From NCBI GenBank assembly GCA_030829545.1, contig JAURAI010000010.1:1-63180 (forward strand): 63,180 bases of DNA, in the 5' to 3' direction. Below are positions 43,094 to 52,258 of this stretch, piece after piece. The notes under the pieces were generated by a model that saw only the letters and a program-made list of their open reading frames with translations, was not told the origin of the DNA and ran no database searches. The stretch is from Candidatus Poseidonia sp. (GTDB taxonomy: Archaea; Thermoplasmatota; Poseidoniia; Poseidoniales; Poseidoniaceae). The first letter of the stretch is position 1. The number at the start of each line of letters is the position of its first letter. The position numbers and the translations under genes were made by a program.

Positions 43094-44137
43094 TCACCGC
43101 TTTAATTCACATTCCAAATGCACTGTGAGCCGTGTTCGCATCTCATGGATGAGTGCTTCTTGTTTGAGATTGGAAAAACCATCTTGCATGAATCCTTCAA
43201 TCAGCAAGGCAATTGCCTCGTCAGAAGCAAGCCCTCGGCTCATCAAATAGTGGAGTTGGTCACGGTCGACGGGGGCACTGGCTGCCCCGTGAGCCGCAGA
43301 CACCTCATCGGCGAGTACTTCCAATTCCGGAATTGCTTCGGCCCTGGCTTTCTCGGAAAGAAGGAGATTTTTGAACAATTGACCTGCATCGCAGTGATTA
43401 GCCTTCTCGGCGATCGTAAGCAAGCCAGTTGAAATCGAATGGCTTTGGTCGTCACAGGCTGCATGGATGTGAAGGGAAGAATCTGTGTGTGGAACGAGAT
43501 GGTGAATTTGGATGTGGTGGTCGATGTGGCGCTGTTGATGGCCGTGAACGGAAATCGCTTGGATGAGATTGCTGCCCGGTGCAGTGAAAACGGTTCGTAC
43601 GTCACTTTTACATCGGAAACCTCCGATGGAAAGTGAAGCCAATTCGAGGGAGGCATCCCGCCCAATGGACCAGTTTTCACAATGCAGTAATTTGCTATTG
43701 GATGACAATTCATTGACCAGCCCAACAGCGCATTGTACATTTGCCGCAACCTCGCCAGTTATGTGGAGGCCTGCCCAGTCGGCTTCACCGGCGAGATGAA
43801 TCAGCACGGTCACATTGTGCTTCATCACGAGGTGAAGATGACCGACAGCAACATGACCGGAAGCTGTCGCTTGGATATTGACGACTGCATGTTCTCCCGA
43901 TGTTTCAAAGGTCTGAGCAGAACCGCCCAATTCGCTCAAAAAAACACGGCCGATGTCGTCATCGTCGGTAAGGACTCGCGGAGCTCCCGAGTGGAATGCT
44001 CCACCTTCGAGAATCTTCCATTGAACCGGGTGGGCTTCGGGAACCTGGTCAACAGACGTGGGGTGAATCCGCGCCCAAGGGGTGTAGCGCCACAGATGTT
44101 GAGCACGAGAGGGGACGGCCATATCGGCATACTTCAT
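43094..44137 (-). CDS. sufD: SufD, scaffold subunit
   Basis: 347 residues, SufB/SufD beta-helix fold. The C-terminal block [29 protein letters not shown] is characteristic, as is the His-rich region [26 protein letters not shown]. The N-terminal W-R-Y-T-P motif is present ([10 protein letters not shown]). It pairs with SufB and SufC in the SufBC2D complex. ATG at 44137 overlaps the sufB stop by 4 bases. Confidence 0.93.
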   Translation of the reverse strand: MKYADMAVPSRAQHLWRYTPWARIHPTSVDQVPEAHPVQWKILEGGAFHSGAPRVLTDDDDIGRVFLSELGGSAQTFETSGEHAVVNIQATASGHVAVGHLHLVMKHNVTVLIHLAGEADWAGLHITGEVAANVQCAVGLVNELSSNSKLLHCENWSIGRDASLELASLSIGGFRCKSDVRTVFTAPGSNLIQAISVHGHQQRHIDHHIQIHHLVPHTDSSLHIHAACDDQSHSISTGLLTIAEKANHCDAGQLFKNLLLSEKARAEAIPELEVLADEVSAAHGAASAPVDRDQLHYLMSRGLASDEAIALLIEGFMQDGFSNLKQEALIHEMRTRLTVHLECELKR

Positions 44138-45540
44138 CCAATCGAACCCTCCATTTCCAATTCCAGAAGTTTGTTGAGTTCCACGGCGTACTCCATCGGA
44201 AGTTCTCGTGTAAAGGGTTCAAAGAAACCGTTGACGATGAGTCCCATTGCTTCTTCTTCGGAGAAACCGCGACTCATCAGGTAGAAGAGTTGGTCGCCAG
44301 AGACCTTGGAAACACTGGCTTCGTGCTCGAGATCCGCTGTGGAGTTTCCGACCTCCATGGTAGGATAGGTGTCGGAGCGTGAGTCACTGTCAAGCATCAA
44401 TGCGTCACAGACAATCTTCGACCGGCATCCGTGAGCTTTTGGCGTCACCTGAAGCATACCGCGGTACGAGGAACGTCCTCCGTTTTTGGAAATAGACTTC
44501 GAGAGGATGTTGGAGGTGGTATTGGGTGCGAGATGGTGAACTTTGGCACCAGCATCTTGGTGTTGTCCTTTCCCTGCGTAGGCCACAGAAATCACTTCAG
44601 CGTGTGCACCTTCACCCTTGAGCAGTACAGCAGGATATTTCATGGTCAATTTTGAACCGATGTTCCCATCAACCCATTCGATGGTTGCATTCTCGTGAGC
44701 CACACCTCGCTTGGTGACCAAGTTGAAGACATTCGCAGACCAATTCTGGATGGTGGAATAGCGGATTTTTGCCCCCTTCATGGCGATCAATTCAACCACG
44801 GCTGAGTGAAGTGAATCCGTGGAATATGTAGGGGCGGTACATCCCTCAACATAGTGGATACTGCTGTCTTCGTCTGCGATGATGAGAGTGCGTTCGAACT
44901 GTCCCATGTTCTTTGCGTTGATTCTGAAATAGGCTTGAACTGGCATTGTCACGTGAACGCCTTTGGGCACGTAAATGAAGGAGCCACCTGACCATACAGC
45001 GGTATTGAGCGCTGAGAATTTGTTGTCGGTGTGAGGGACAACAGTGCCGAAGTATTTTTTGACGATTTCAGGATGTGTTTTCAATCCACTGTCCATGTCC
45101 AAGAAGAGGACACCTTGGGATTCAAGGTCTTCACGGATGGAGTGATAGACGGCTTCAGATTCATACTGCGCAGTCACACCGCCCAACCATTTTTGTTCGG
45201 CCTCGGGAATTCCCAATCGATTGAAGGTATTCTTGATGTCTTCTGGAACGTCGTCCCAATCGTTTTCGGTTGCGTTTGAAGATCGCAGGAAGTAGGTGAC
45301 GTTGTCGAAATTAATCTCGTTGAGTGAGCCACAATTCCCCCAATCAGGCATGTCCCGTTCCATGAAATGGTGGTAAGCCTTCACGCGGATGTCGGTCATC
45401 CATGCAGGTTCGTTTTTGAGTTCAGAGATATCCCGAACTACCTGCTCAGAGAGACCTTTGTCAAAGCGGATTGTTGAATGTTCAGGGTCGTGGAAACCGA
45501 ATTGATAGTCCCCCACTGCTTCTCGTGCGTCATCAGTCAT
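44134..45540 (-). CDS. sufB: SufB, Fe-S scaffold
   Basis: 468 residues, full length. Typical motifs are [47 protein letters not shown] (the Cys here is the proposed sulfur-relay residue in SufB), and the C-terminal [29 protein letters not shown]. It receives sulfur and builds the cluster with SufC/SufD. It overlaps sufC by 4 bases (ATGA), and sufD likewise, so the operon is translationally coupled. Confidence 0.95.
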   Translation of the reverse strand: MTDDAREAVGDYQFGFHDPEHSTIRFDKGLSEQVVRDISELKNEPAWMTDIRVKAYHHFMERDMPDWGNCGSLNEINFDNVTYFLRSSNATENDWDDVPEDIKNTFNRLGIPEAEQKWLGGVTAQYESEAVYHSIREDLESQGVLFLDMDSGLKTHPEIVKKYFGTVVPHTDNKFSALNTAVWSGGSFIYVPKGVHVTMPVQAYFRINAKNMGQFERTLIIADEDSSIHYVEGCTAPTYSTDSLHSAVVELIAMKGAKIRYSTIQNWSANVFNLVTKRGVAHENATIEWVDGNIGSKLTMKYPAVLLKGEGAHAEVISVAYAGKGQHQDAGAKVHHLAPNTTSNILSKSISKNGGRSSYRGMLQVTPKAHGCRSKIVCDALMLDSDSRSDTYPTMEVGNSTADLEHEASVSKVSGDQLFYLMSRGFSEEEAMGLIVNGFFEPFTRELPMEYAVELNKLLELEMEGSIG

Positions 45541-46298
45541 GCGTTCCCCTCCGGTGAAGTCTCGAGCCAGTCATAGCCTTGGTCTTCGAGTTTAAGTGCT
45601 AATTCCGGTCCACCCGATTTAACGATGCGCCCGTCGATCATCACATGGACAAAATCAGGAGAAACGTGGTCGAGCAGACGTTGATAGTGTGTGATGATGA
45701 GGCATCCTGCTGATGGAGCGACTTGGTTAATTCCCTTGGCCACGATGCGTAGAGCATCGATGTCCAAGCCGGAATCTGTCTCATCGAGGAGGGCGAGTTG
45801 GGGTCGCAGTAAGAGCATTTGAAGAATTTCCAACCGCTTCTTTTCACCACCGCTAAATCCGTCATTCACGTAACGTGAGAGTACTCCTTTTTGCATCTCA
45901 AGAGCATCCATTGCTTCGTTCAATTCTTTTCTGAAGGCCCTCCCTTTGAGTGGCTCATCACGTACTGATTGGACAGATTTCTTGAGGAAGGTCCCGACTT
46001 GTACGCCGGGAATGACGGCGGGGTATTGGAATGAGAGGAAGATTCCTGCACGAGCACGCTGAAACACGCTCAACTCTTCAAGCGCCTGGCCCTTGTAGTA
46101 GATAGCACCCTGAGTGATTTCGTAGGCAGGGTGACCCATAATGACACTTGCAAGCGTCGACTTTCCTGCTCCGTTTCGCCCCATAATGACGTGGACTTCT
46201 CCACGCTGAATGACCAAATCCATGCCATTGAGAATTGGCGTACCTTCCACGCTTACATGGAGGTCTTCAATCCGTAGGATTTCTTCAGCCATTGCCAT
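45537..46298 (-). CDS. sufC: SufC ATPase of the SUF scaffold
   Basis: 253 residues. Walker A is GRNGAGKST, the SufC-type signature [15 protein letters not shown] and Walker [20 protein letters not shown] at 46298 is preferred because a GATAAAG box lies 26-32 bases upstream, as in other leaderless genes here; ATG at 46292 is two codons in. An open frame extends to 46730, but that part is antisense to the NifU-like gene. First gene of sufC-B-D-S-E-T. Confidence 0.93.
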   Translation of the reverse strand: MAMAEEILRIEDLHVSVEGTPILNGMDLVIQRGEVHVIMGRNGAGKSTLASVIMGHPAYEITQGAIYYKGQALEELSVFQRARAGIFLSFQYPAVIPGVQVGTFLKKSVQSVRDEPLKGRAFRKELNEAMDALEMQKGVLSRYVNDGFSGGEKKRLEILQMLLLRPQLALLDETDSGLDIDALRIVAKGINQVAPSAGCLIITHYQRLLDHVSPDFVHVMIDGRIVKSGGPELALKLEDQGYDWLETSPEGNA

Positions 46299-46322
46299 CC
46301 CTGCACTTGCGTCTCGTCCCTC

Positions 46323-46330
46323 CTTTATCA
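46323..46330 (-). promoter_or_regulatory. TATA-like box for suf operon
   Basis: TGATAAAG on the minus strand, 25-32 bases before the ATG at 46298. It lies in the 131-base divergent space shared with the NifU-like gene. Confidence 0.55.
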
Positions 46331-46429
46331 ATAGATGTAGTTCACAGCGCTTGACCAAGTCACACGGTTGCGACCTCAACGAGAGGGAAACCATACGAGG
46401 ATTCAAGGCGGTCAACCCGAGGCAAGGGC

Positions 46430-46900
46430 ATGGACGATGACTTGGTTGCCGCCTATGCTGCCGAGGCAAAGGCAGCCATGGAAGCCGAAGCAACGCGCCG
46501 AATTGCCGAAACAACCGATGCAGAAGAAGAAGAGCGCCTTCGCAACATGTCATTGAAGGAACTCGTGAATTCCGAACACTTCGTCCCTGCCCTGCTCTCT
46601 CGTCTCGGAGCCGTGCGTGCTGCGCTTGACGGGCACGGCGGCGGCATTGCCGTGAGCCGTTGTGACCTGAGCGAAGGACTGGACCTCGTTCTTGATTTGA
46701 CAGGGGCGTGTCTGTCATGTGGTGCAGCACCCGGAACGCTTGAGGGCGTCAAGACAGACCTCGAAAACGATGCCGAAATTGAACGCATCCGCTTCTCGTC
46801 TGCGCTCTTGGATACCTTTGATGACCTCGGACGTGAATTCATTCTCGCCCACGGTGCAGTTGAATTTGTGGACATTCCATCAGTTTCAACCGGGGAATGA
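46430..46900 (+). CDS. NifU C-terminal-like Fe-S scaffold protein
   Basis: 156 residues. The N-terminal 55 residues are acidic and helical. The rest matches the NifU C-terminal (Nfu) domain: ALLSRLGAVRAALDGHGGGIAVSRCD and TGACLSCGAAPGTLEGVKTDLE with the Cys-x2-Cys that holds a transient 4Fe-4S cluster. It lies divergent from the suf operon, 131 bases away, which fits a role as cluster carrier. GAGG lies 7 bases before the ATG. Confidence 0.88.
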   Translation: MDDDLVAAYAAEAKAAMEAEATRRIAETTDAEEEERLRNMSLKELVNSEHFVPALLSRLGAVRAALDGHGGGIAVSRCDLSEGLDLVLDLTGACLSCGAAPGTLEGVKTDLENDAEIERIRFSSALLDTFDDLGREFILAHGAVEFVDIPSVSTGE

Positions 46901-46937
46901 GCCGAGCCTTTGAAAGCCCAAATGGCGAGGGTTCAGC

Positions 46938-49181
46938 ATGGTCGCATGGCAAGACGGGCATCGCACTGACCCCGCTGCGTGTCGAGAACAAGATCAAGGG
47001 AAGTTCGAAATCACCCATCGTGACGGCCGTGCTCGACTGGGACGGCTTCATACCAAGCACGGAGTGCTCGAAACACCGGCTCTTTTGCCTGTTGTCAATC
47101 CAAACATTCGCACCATTGAACCTCGGGTCATGTGGGATAAGTACGGCATTGGCGCCCTGATAACAAATTCATACATCATCTGGAAACACGATGACTTGAA
47201 AGAAAAAGCCACCAAGGATGGGGTTCATTCACTCCTGAATTACCCGGGAATGGTCATGACGGATTCGGGTACGTTCCAATCCTACATGTACGGAGATGTT
47301 GAAGTCGGAGTCGACGAAATCGTTGATTTCCAACGAACGATTGGGGTTGACGTCGCCACCATGCTGGATGTATTTTCACGCCCCGACATGAAACATGCTG
47401 AGGTCGAACATGCCGTCAGGGAAACCGATGCACGCGCCCCTGCAAGTCTGAAAGCAGCTCAAGATACCATGCTCAATGGGCCGATCCAAGGAGGCATTCA
47501 TCGCTCCTTGCGTCAAATCTCTGCCCAACTCATGGGTCAGCATGATTTTGCGGTTCATCCCATCGGAGGAATTGTCCCTGTTATGGAACAGCATCGATAC
47601 AAAGACTATGCGAAAATCATGATGTCAACACTCCCCTTGCTTCCTCCAAACCGGCCCGTCCACATGTTTGGCTGCGGCCATCCTATGCTCTTTCCAATGT
47701 CGATTGCTCTGGGTGCTGACCTCTTTGATTCTGCAGCCTATGCACTCTTTGCACGGGACGGTCGTCTTCTCGCTCCCTGGGGCACTGTTCGCATCGCTGA
47801 ACTCGTGGACTGGCCAATGTTGATGCCGTGCGTGGCACACTACACGCCGGCAGATGTCCGAGCCATGCCTGCTCTTGAACAAGAGAACCTCCTCGCACAC
47901 TACAACTTGGAAATGACCTTGGCCGAACTCGCACGCTGCAAACAAGCCGTCCGTGATGGAAACATTTGGCAACTGGCTGAACAACGAAGCCATCAACATC
48001 CAGCCCTAAGGGAAGCATTCCTCTGGCTCACGACACCTCCTGCAATGCAGCGAGGCATACGCCCTGATTTGTTCTACACGGACCGAGATGCTGCGCGGGA
48101 CACGAACGGAGATCAAGGGATGTGGGAAGATGCTTGGGATTGGGTCGTATGGAGTCAGCAAACACCACGAAGTGGTGGTGTATTGTGGGGAGGAGACGAC
48201 ACCTTTGTGCGCCCTCATACCCAGAAAGCACGACGCTTGTTACACAACCGTTGGCAACCAATTGAAGCCCGTCGCAAGGCCGTTATTTTCCACGGCATTC
48301 GTGGACCGTTTCGTGAACGGCTCTCTGAAGTTCTCGTTTGGCTCAAACATCATTTGAGTGACGTGCAGGTTTTGATCTTGACACCTGTTGGACTCGTGCC
48401 AATTTCTCTCGAGGATTTGAACCCCTTCGCCCATATTGATGCGCCCTCTTGGGTGCTCCAACATCGCCCGGAAGGGCTCTGGATTCAGCGAGAACTGGAA
48501 CGTTTGGGCCTTCACGAATGCACCTTTGCGACTGTCAATGTCGCCAGCGACGGGATGAAATTACGATTGGAAGAAGCACTTGAACAACTTGAAATCGGCA
48601 ATCACGACGTCCACGCCAGCGTTGACCGAGAGGATGTTGAAACTGCTCGTCACCAATTGCGTATCGACCAAGCTGTTGACAAACAAATGGTGCTTCTGAA
48701 CTTGAACCGAACACAAGCAGAACGTCTGATTGAAGGTTGCAGTTTTGTAGTGAACCGCGAGGGGCGTGTCAAAAATGTCAACGGTCGTGAAGGCCTGCAT
48801 CTCCTTAGCCCGCGCTTGAGGGACGGCGGAATCTCGCTCACGAATCATGGCGCTCAACGTATTCTTGATGTGCGAACTGAGCCGTTGCCTACCTCGCTAC
48901 CCGACACTGCCTGGTGGGGAAGTGCTGGCAAAGGGCCTGCCGTTGTGGTTGTGAGTGCTGACGCAGAACCTTTTGTTCGCAAAGGCCGTAATGTATTCCA
49001 TGGATTTGTCGCAGCGTGTGACGGATGGCTTGCACCTGGTGAAGCCTGTCTTATCACGGATGAAAAGGGTGCACTTCTTGGACATGGGCTCGCACAATGT
49101 ACTGCAACAGAGATGGCTGTATTCACAAAAGGCATCGCTGTAAAAACCCGAGGTGGGGTTGCTTCTCCGAAGAAAGAATAA
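46938..49181 (+). CDS. tgtA: Archaeosine tRNA-guanine transglycosylase with PUA domain
   Basis: 747 residues. The catalytic barrel (about 24-370) shows FEITHRDGRARLGRLHTKHG, the catalytic Asp in MTDSGTFQSY, FQRTIGVDVATMLDVFSRP, and the nucleophile region GADLFDSAAYALFARDGRL. Middle and C-terminal domains end in a PUA domain (VSADAEPFVRKGRNVFHGF ... VKTRGG). It inserts preQ0 at G15 of tRNA. The zinc site is altered: the Cys-x-Cys-x2-Cys of known enzymes reads WPMLMPCVAHYTP (residues 292-304), and the fourth ligand position appears to be Tyr 322 with His 321 beside it. ATG at 46938 has GAGG 7 bases upstream. Confidence 0.9.
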   Translation: MVAWQDGHRTDPAACREQDQGKFEITHRDGRARLGRLHTKHGVLETPALLPVVNPNIRTIEPRVMWDKYGIGALITNSYIIWKHDDLKEKATKDGVHSLLNYPGMVMTDSGTFQSYMYGDVEVGVDEIVDFQRTIGVDVATMLDVFSRPDMKHAEVEHAVRETDARAPASLKAAQDTMLNGPIQGGIHRSLRQISAQLMGQHDFAVHPIGGIVPVMEQHRYKDYAKIMMSTLPLLPPNRPVHMFGCGHPMLFPMSIALGADLFDSAAYALFARDGRLLAPWGTVRIAELVDWPMLMPCVAHYTPADVRAMPALEQENLLAHYNLEMTLAELARCKQAVRDGNIWQLAEQRSHQHPALREAFLWLTTPPAMQRGIRPDLFYTDRDAARDTNGDQGMWEDAWDWVVWSQQTPRSGGVLWGGDDTFVRPHTQKARRLLHNRWQPIEARRKAVIFHGIRGPFRERLSEVLVWLKHHLSDVQVLILTPVGLVPISLEDLNPFAHIDAPSWVLQHRPEGLWIQRELERLGLHECTFATVNVASDGMKLRLEEALEQLEIGNHDVHASVDREDVETARHQLRIDQAVDKQMVLLNLNRTQAERLIEGCSFVVNREGRVKNVNGREGLHLLSPRLRDGGISLTNHGAQRILDVRTEPLPTSLPDTAWWGSAGKGPAVVVVSADAEPFVRKGRNVFHGFVAACDGWLAPGEACLITDEKGALLGHGLAQCTATEMAVFTKGIAVKTRGGVASPKKE

Positions 49182-49248
49182 CCCCGCCACCGCTCAAGCG
49201 ACAAAAGCCTTCATGGGTCGTCGGATATCCCCTGTGCTTGTGGTGCCT

Positions 49249-50259
49249 ATGGAGAATGACCTCATCATTCAAACCAAGGCGTTGACCAAGTCCTATGGGC
49301 CCCATATGGCACTTGAGGATTTGAACCTCAGCATCCCTCGAGGAGCAACCGGTTTATTGGGCCAAAACGGCGCAGGGAAGTCCACCTTCCTGAAAACCAT
49401 CCTCGGACTCATTCAGGCAACTTCTGGAGAGGGTACGGTCCTCGGCTACGATATCAAAACTCAAGGTGTTGAAATCCGTCAGCGTATCGGCTACATGCCG
49501 GAATATGATGCTCTCAATCCCGGCATGGACGCCATTCATCAGGTGAGATATTCTGGTGAATTACTTGGCATGAATCCTGTTGTTGCGATGAGTCGGGCCC
49601 ACGAAGCTTTGCAATTTGTGGGCATAGGCGAACAACGATATCGTGACATTGGGAGTTTTTCCACCGGAATGAAACAAGCGACGAAGTTGGCGTGTGCGAT
49701 TATTCACGACCCTGCCTTGGTGATTGCAGATGAACCTTCGAACGGTTTGGACATGAAAACAAGAGAATTCATGATTTCAACGCTCAACACCATGGTCAAC
49801 GACGGTCAGCGTTCAGTGTTGATGGCAAGTCACCTCATGGACGATGTTGAGCGCGTGTGTGAAAACATCGTATTACTCCACAAAGGAAGGCTTGCTGCTC
49901 AGGGGAAAATTGAGGATCTCAAGGCGATTGACAGGGAAATCGAAATCCATGTATGGGGCGGCGCTACCCCTCTCGAGCAACGCATGAAAGACAGCGGACT
50001 CACCGTACGGCGTGAGGGTCGCGTCATGCGAATCGCCCACACCCAGGAAGATACCACACGCCTCATCCTTCAAGCAGCCAGCGAAGTGGGAGCGCAGATT
50101 CGACAGATGCATGAGTACGAAGCATCACTCGAGGACCTCTTCCTTACCATCATGGACAATCTTGGCTATACGGTCAAATCAAGCGAAGACTTGCTGCGTG
50201 GCAAGAGTGAGGCTCGTCGTGTTGATGCACCTGAATCCTTGGGAGGGAGTGGAGCGTGA
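49249..50259 (+). CDS. ABC transporter ATPase, first of two
   Basis: 336 residues. Walker A GQNGAGKST, signature FSTGMKQATKLACAI, Walker B LVIADEPSNGLD and switch His in MASHLMDDVE. The C-terminal 90 residues form an accessory domain like those of ABC-2 exporters of the CcmA/NatA group. ATG at 49249 is used; upstream frame back to 49153 lacks the usual N-terminal strand. Overlaps the permease gene by 4 bases. Part of an ATPase-permease-ATPase-permease run whose substrate is unknown. Confidence 0.88.
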   Translation: MENDLIIQTKALTKSYGPHMALEDLNLSIPRGATGLLGQNGAGKSTFLKTILGLIQATSGEGTVLGYDIKTQGVEIRQRIGYMPEYDALNPGMDAIHQVRYSGELLGMNPVVAMSRAHEALQFVGIGEQRYRDIGSFSTGMKQATKLACAIIHDPALVIADEPSNGLDMKTREFMISTLNTMVNDGQRSVLMASHLMDDVERVCENIVLLHKGRLAAQGKIEDLKAIDREIEIHVWGGATPLEQRMKDSGLTVRREGRVMRIAHTQEDTTRLILQAASEVGAQIRQMHEYEASLEDLFLTIMDNLGYTVKSSEDLLRGKSEARRVDAPESLGGSGA

Positions 50260-51272
50260 GTGATTCAAAGGAACTTACCCCCGAGGCACCGGTGACTGGG
50301 AAGGCGCGAATGGACGTTGCATGGGGTGCAAATACTGGGGACGAAACCAACGCCTCAACGAATGTGGCTTCAACCGCTCAAAGCGGAGAAATTTTTGAGC
50401 AAGAATATACCCAATGGAACGGCATACTCAATCCACGCTGGATGCGAAACTGGGCCATCCTCCGCCATCACCTTCTCGGCATCTTCAAGAAAGGACATCG
50501 GCCGTGGTCGATGCCAACACGGATTTTTATTTTGATCGCATTCTTGGCTTCGCTTGGCGATGCTGCTATGACGCTTCTTGCGAGTTTGATCGGCAGCGCA
50601 GAGGTCCATTCATGGTTCGGAGTCAATCGAGATAATCTCTACGCACACGTTCTCGGGTTTTTCCCTCGTAACGTCCTCTGGTATCCCATTGTGGCAGCAC
50701 TCCTGGTAGGTGGAGTCATCTCAGAAGACCGCCACCACGGCACTTCTGCACTTTATTTCTCAAGGCCAGTATCGAGGTTTGACTACATCGGAATGAAGTA
50801 TCTCTCCGTCGTATTGATACAATCCTTCGTCGTATTGTTGACCTACCTCATCTATTTCCTTGCAGAGATCTTGGCCTTCGGGCGAGGTTGGTCATGGATG
50901 ATTGATGTCTTCCCGATGTTCCTTGCAGGACTCATTGCTGGAATGATTCTCATCGTCACCTATACCAGCCTAGGCCTAAGCTTGTCGAGTGTTTCACGTG
51001 GTCGATTTTTCCCAGGCATTGGCCTGCTCGCCATCGTTTTTGGCACCAAGACGCTCGCTAGTATCGTCAAGAATTTATTCGAAAGAGAGATTCTGTACCT
51101 CCTCTCGCCATACGACTGTGTCGCCCATGTGGGCCAAGCCATCATTGGCACTCAGCCCACATACGACCAATATCCGTGGACCTATTCCTTGGTGTCGCTT
51201 GTGGCCATGAACGCTGCTGCATTGTACATTTTAGCGACCCGCGTTTCTTCAATGGAGGTGACGCGTGAATGA
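50256..51272 (+). CDS. ABC-2 type permease, first of two
   Basis: 338 residues, GTG start at 50256. The first 90 residues are polar, followed by about six spans. The ABC-2 pattern is seen in GVISEDRHHGTSALYFSRPVSRFDYIGMKYLSVV, the coupling segment between spans 2 and 3. The C-terminal part holds LLSPYDCVAHVGQAII as an outer loop. It overlaps the ATPase genes on both sides by 4 bases (50256-50259 and 51269-51272). Confidence 0.85.
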   Translation: MSDSKELTPEAPVTGKARMDVAWGANTGDETNASTNVASTAQSGEIFEQEYTQWNGILNPRWMRNWAILRHHLLGIFKKGHRPWSMPTRIFILIAFLASLGDAAMTLLASLIGSAEVHSWFGVNRDNLYAHVLGFFPRNVLWYPIVAALLVGGVISEDRHHGTSALYFSRPVSRFDYIGMKYLSVVLIQSFVVLLTYLIYFLAEILAFGRGWSWMIDVFPMFLAGLIAGMILIVTYTSLGLSLSSVSRGRFFPGIGLLAIVFGTKTLASIVKNLFEREILYLLSPYDCVAHVGQAIIGTQPTYDQYPWTYSLVSLVAMNAAALYILATRVSSMEVTRE

Positions 51273-52258
51273 TGCCAGACCTTTCACAACAAGGTGCTTC
51301 ACCCCAAATCGCCCCGCCGTCCAATCCACAGGCACCCGTCGTGTATTTTCAGGGAGTTTCCAAAACATACGGCCGAATTCATGCGTTGAGCAATATCACG
51401 CTGGGCCTTTCAGGCGGCGTCACCGGTATCTTGGGAATGAATGGCGCAGGCAAGTCGACGCTGTTCAAACTCCTCATGGGCAAATTACGCCCTTCTTCTG
51501 GCGAAGTCAAACTCTTTGGAGTCAATCCGTGGAAGAACCCAGCCCCCTATGCACGCGTTGGTTTCGTACCTGAACATGAAAAAATGCATGATTGGATGAC
51601 CGCTTTGGACTTCGTAAGCACCTTTGCCCGCCTCCACGGCATGACACGAGATGAAGCAAAGGAAGAAGCACTGCGGGTCTTGGACTTCGTTGGTCTTGCC
51701 GAAGTTGCCAACAAGGAAATCGGACGCTTTTCAAAAGGAATGCGACAACGAACCAAAATCGCTCACGCCTTGGTCAACGACCCTGATTTGATCATCCTCG
51801 ATGAACCCCTCCAAGGGTGTGACCCTTTGGCGAGGACCACCATCATGAACGTCATACGAGAGTTGGGGAAGATGGGACGAACCGTCCTGGTAAGCAGCCA
51901 CATTTTGAGTGAGATTGAACGCATTACGGAGCAAATCATCATCCTTCATCATGGTAAGTTGGTGGCTTTGGGCAATCTCCATGCGATACGCGAACGTCTG
52001 GATCAAATCCCTCACACCATTCGTCTGGTCGGTACAGACGCCCGAGCCCTCGCCAAGGACATTCTGACCCACCCTGCGGTGTATGGATTGAGTTTCCCAA
52101 ACGAAAACGAATTGCTCATCCAAACCTATCACTTCGGAGAATTACATGCAGAATTGCCGGGTCTCATTGTCAACAACGGTCACGATGTCTCGGAAATTGA
52201 CAATCCTGATGATGATTTGGAATCCCTGTTGAATTACCTCACCGGAGGGAGTTCATGA
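51269..52258 (+). CDS. ABC transporter ATPase, second of two
   Basis: 329 residues. A 25-residue Pro/Gln-rich N-terminus precedes the nucleotide-binding domain: GMNGAGKST (Walker A), FSKGMRQRTKIAHAL (signature), LIILDEPLQGCDP (Walker B) and VSSHILSEIE. GGAGGTGA lies 7 bases before the ATG at 51269. The substitution GLD to GCD after Walker B is unusual for this class but leaves the catalytic Glu in place. Co-translated with the following permease (4-base overlap). Confidence 0.88.
   Translation: MMPDLSQQGASPQIAPPSNPQAPVVYFQGVSKTYGRIHALSNITLGLSGGVTGILGMNGAGKSTLFKLLMGKLRPSSGEVKLFGVNPWKNPAPYARVGFVPEHEKMHDWMTALDFVSTFARLHGMTRDEAKEEALRVLDFVGLAEVANKEIGRFSKGMRQRTKIAHALVNDPDLIILDEPLQGCDPLARTTIMNVIRELGKMGRTVLVSSHILSEIERITEQIIILHHGKLVALGNLHAIRERLDQIPHTIRLVGTDARALAKDILTHPAVYGLSFPNENELLIQTYHFGELHAELPGLIVNNGHDVSEIDNPDDDLESLLNYLTGGSS

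Noticed and set aside
46299-46730. Upstream extension of the sufC reading frame
   Set aside because: It is antisense to the NifU-like gene, lacks ABC-like sequence, and the ATP-binding domain begins normally at 46298.
46897-47160. Short frame overlapping the tgtA start
   Set aside because: Out of frame with the clear TGT sequence, no family match.
47811-47850. Sequencing frameshift as cause of the missing TGT cysteines
   Set aside because: The frame is continuous on both sides with normal TGT sequence of the same spacing, so substitutions rather than indels are indicated.
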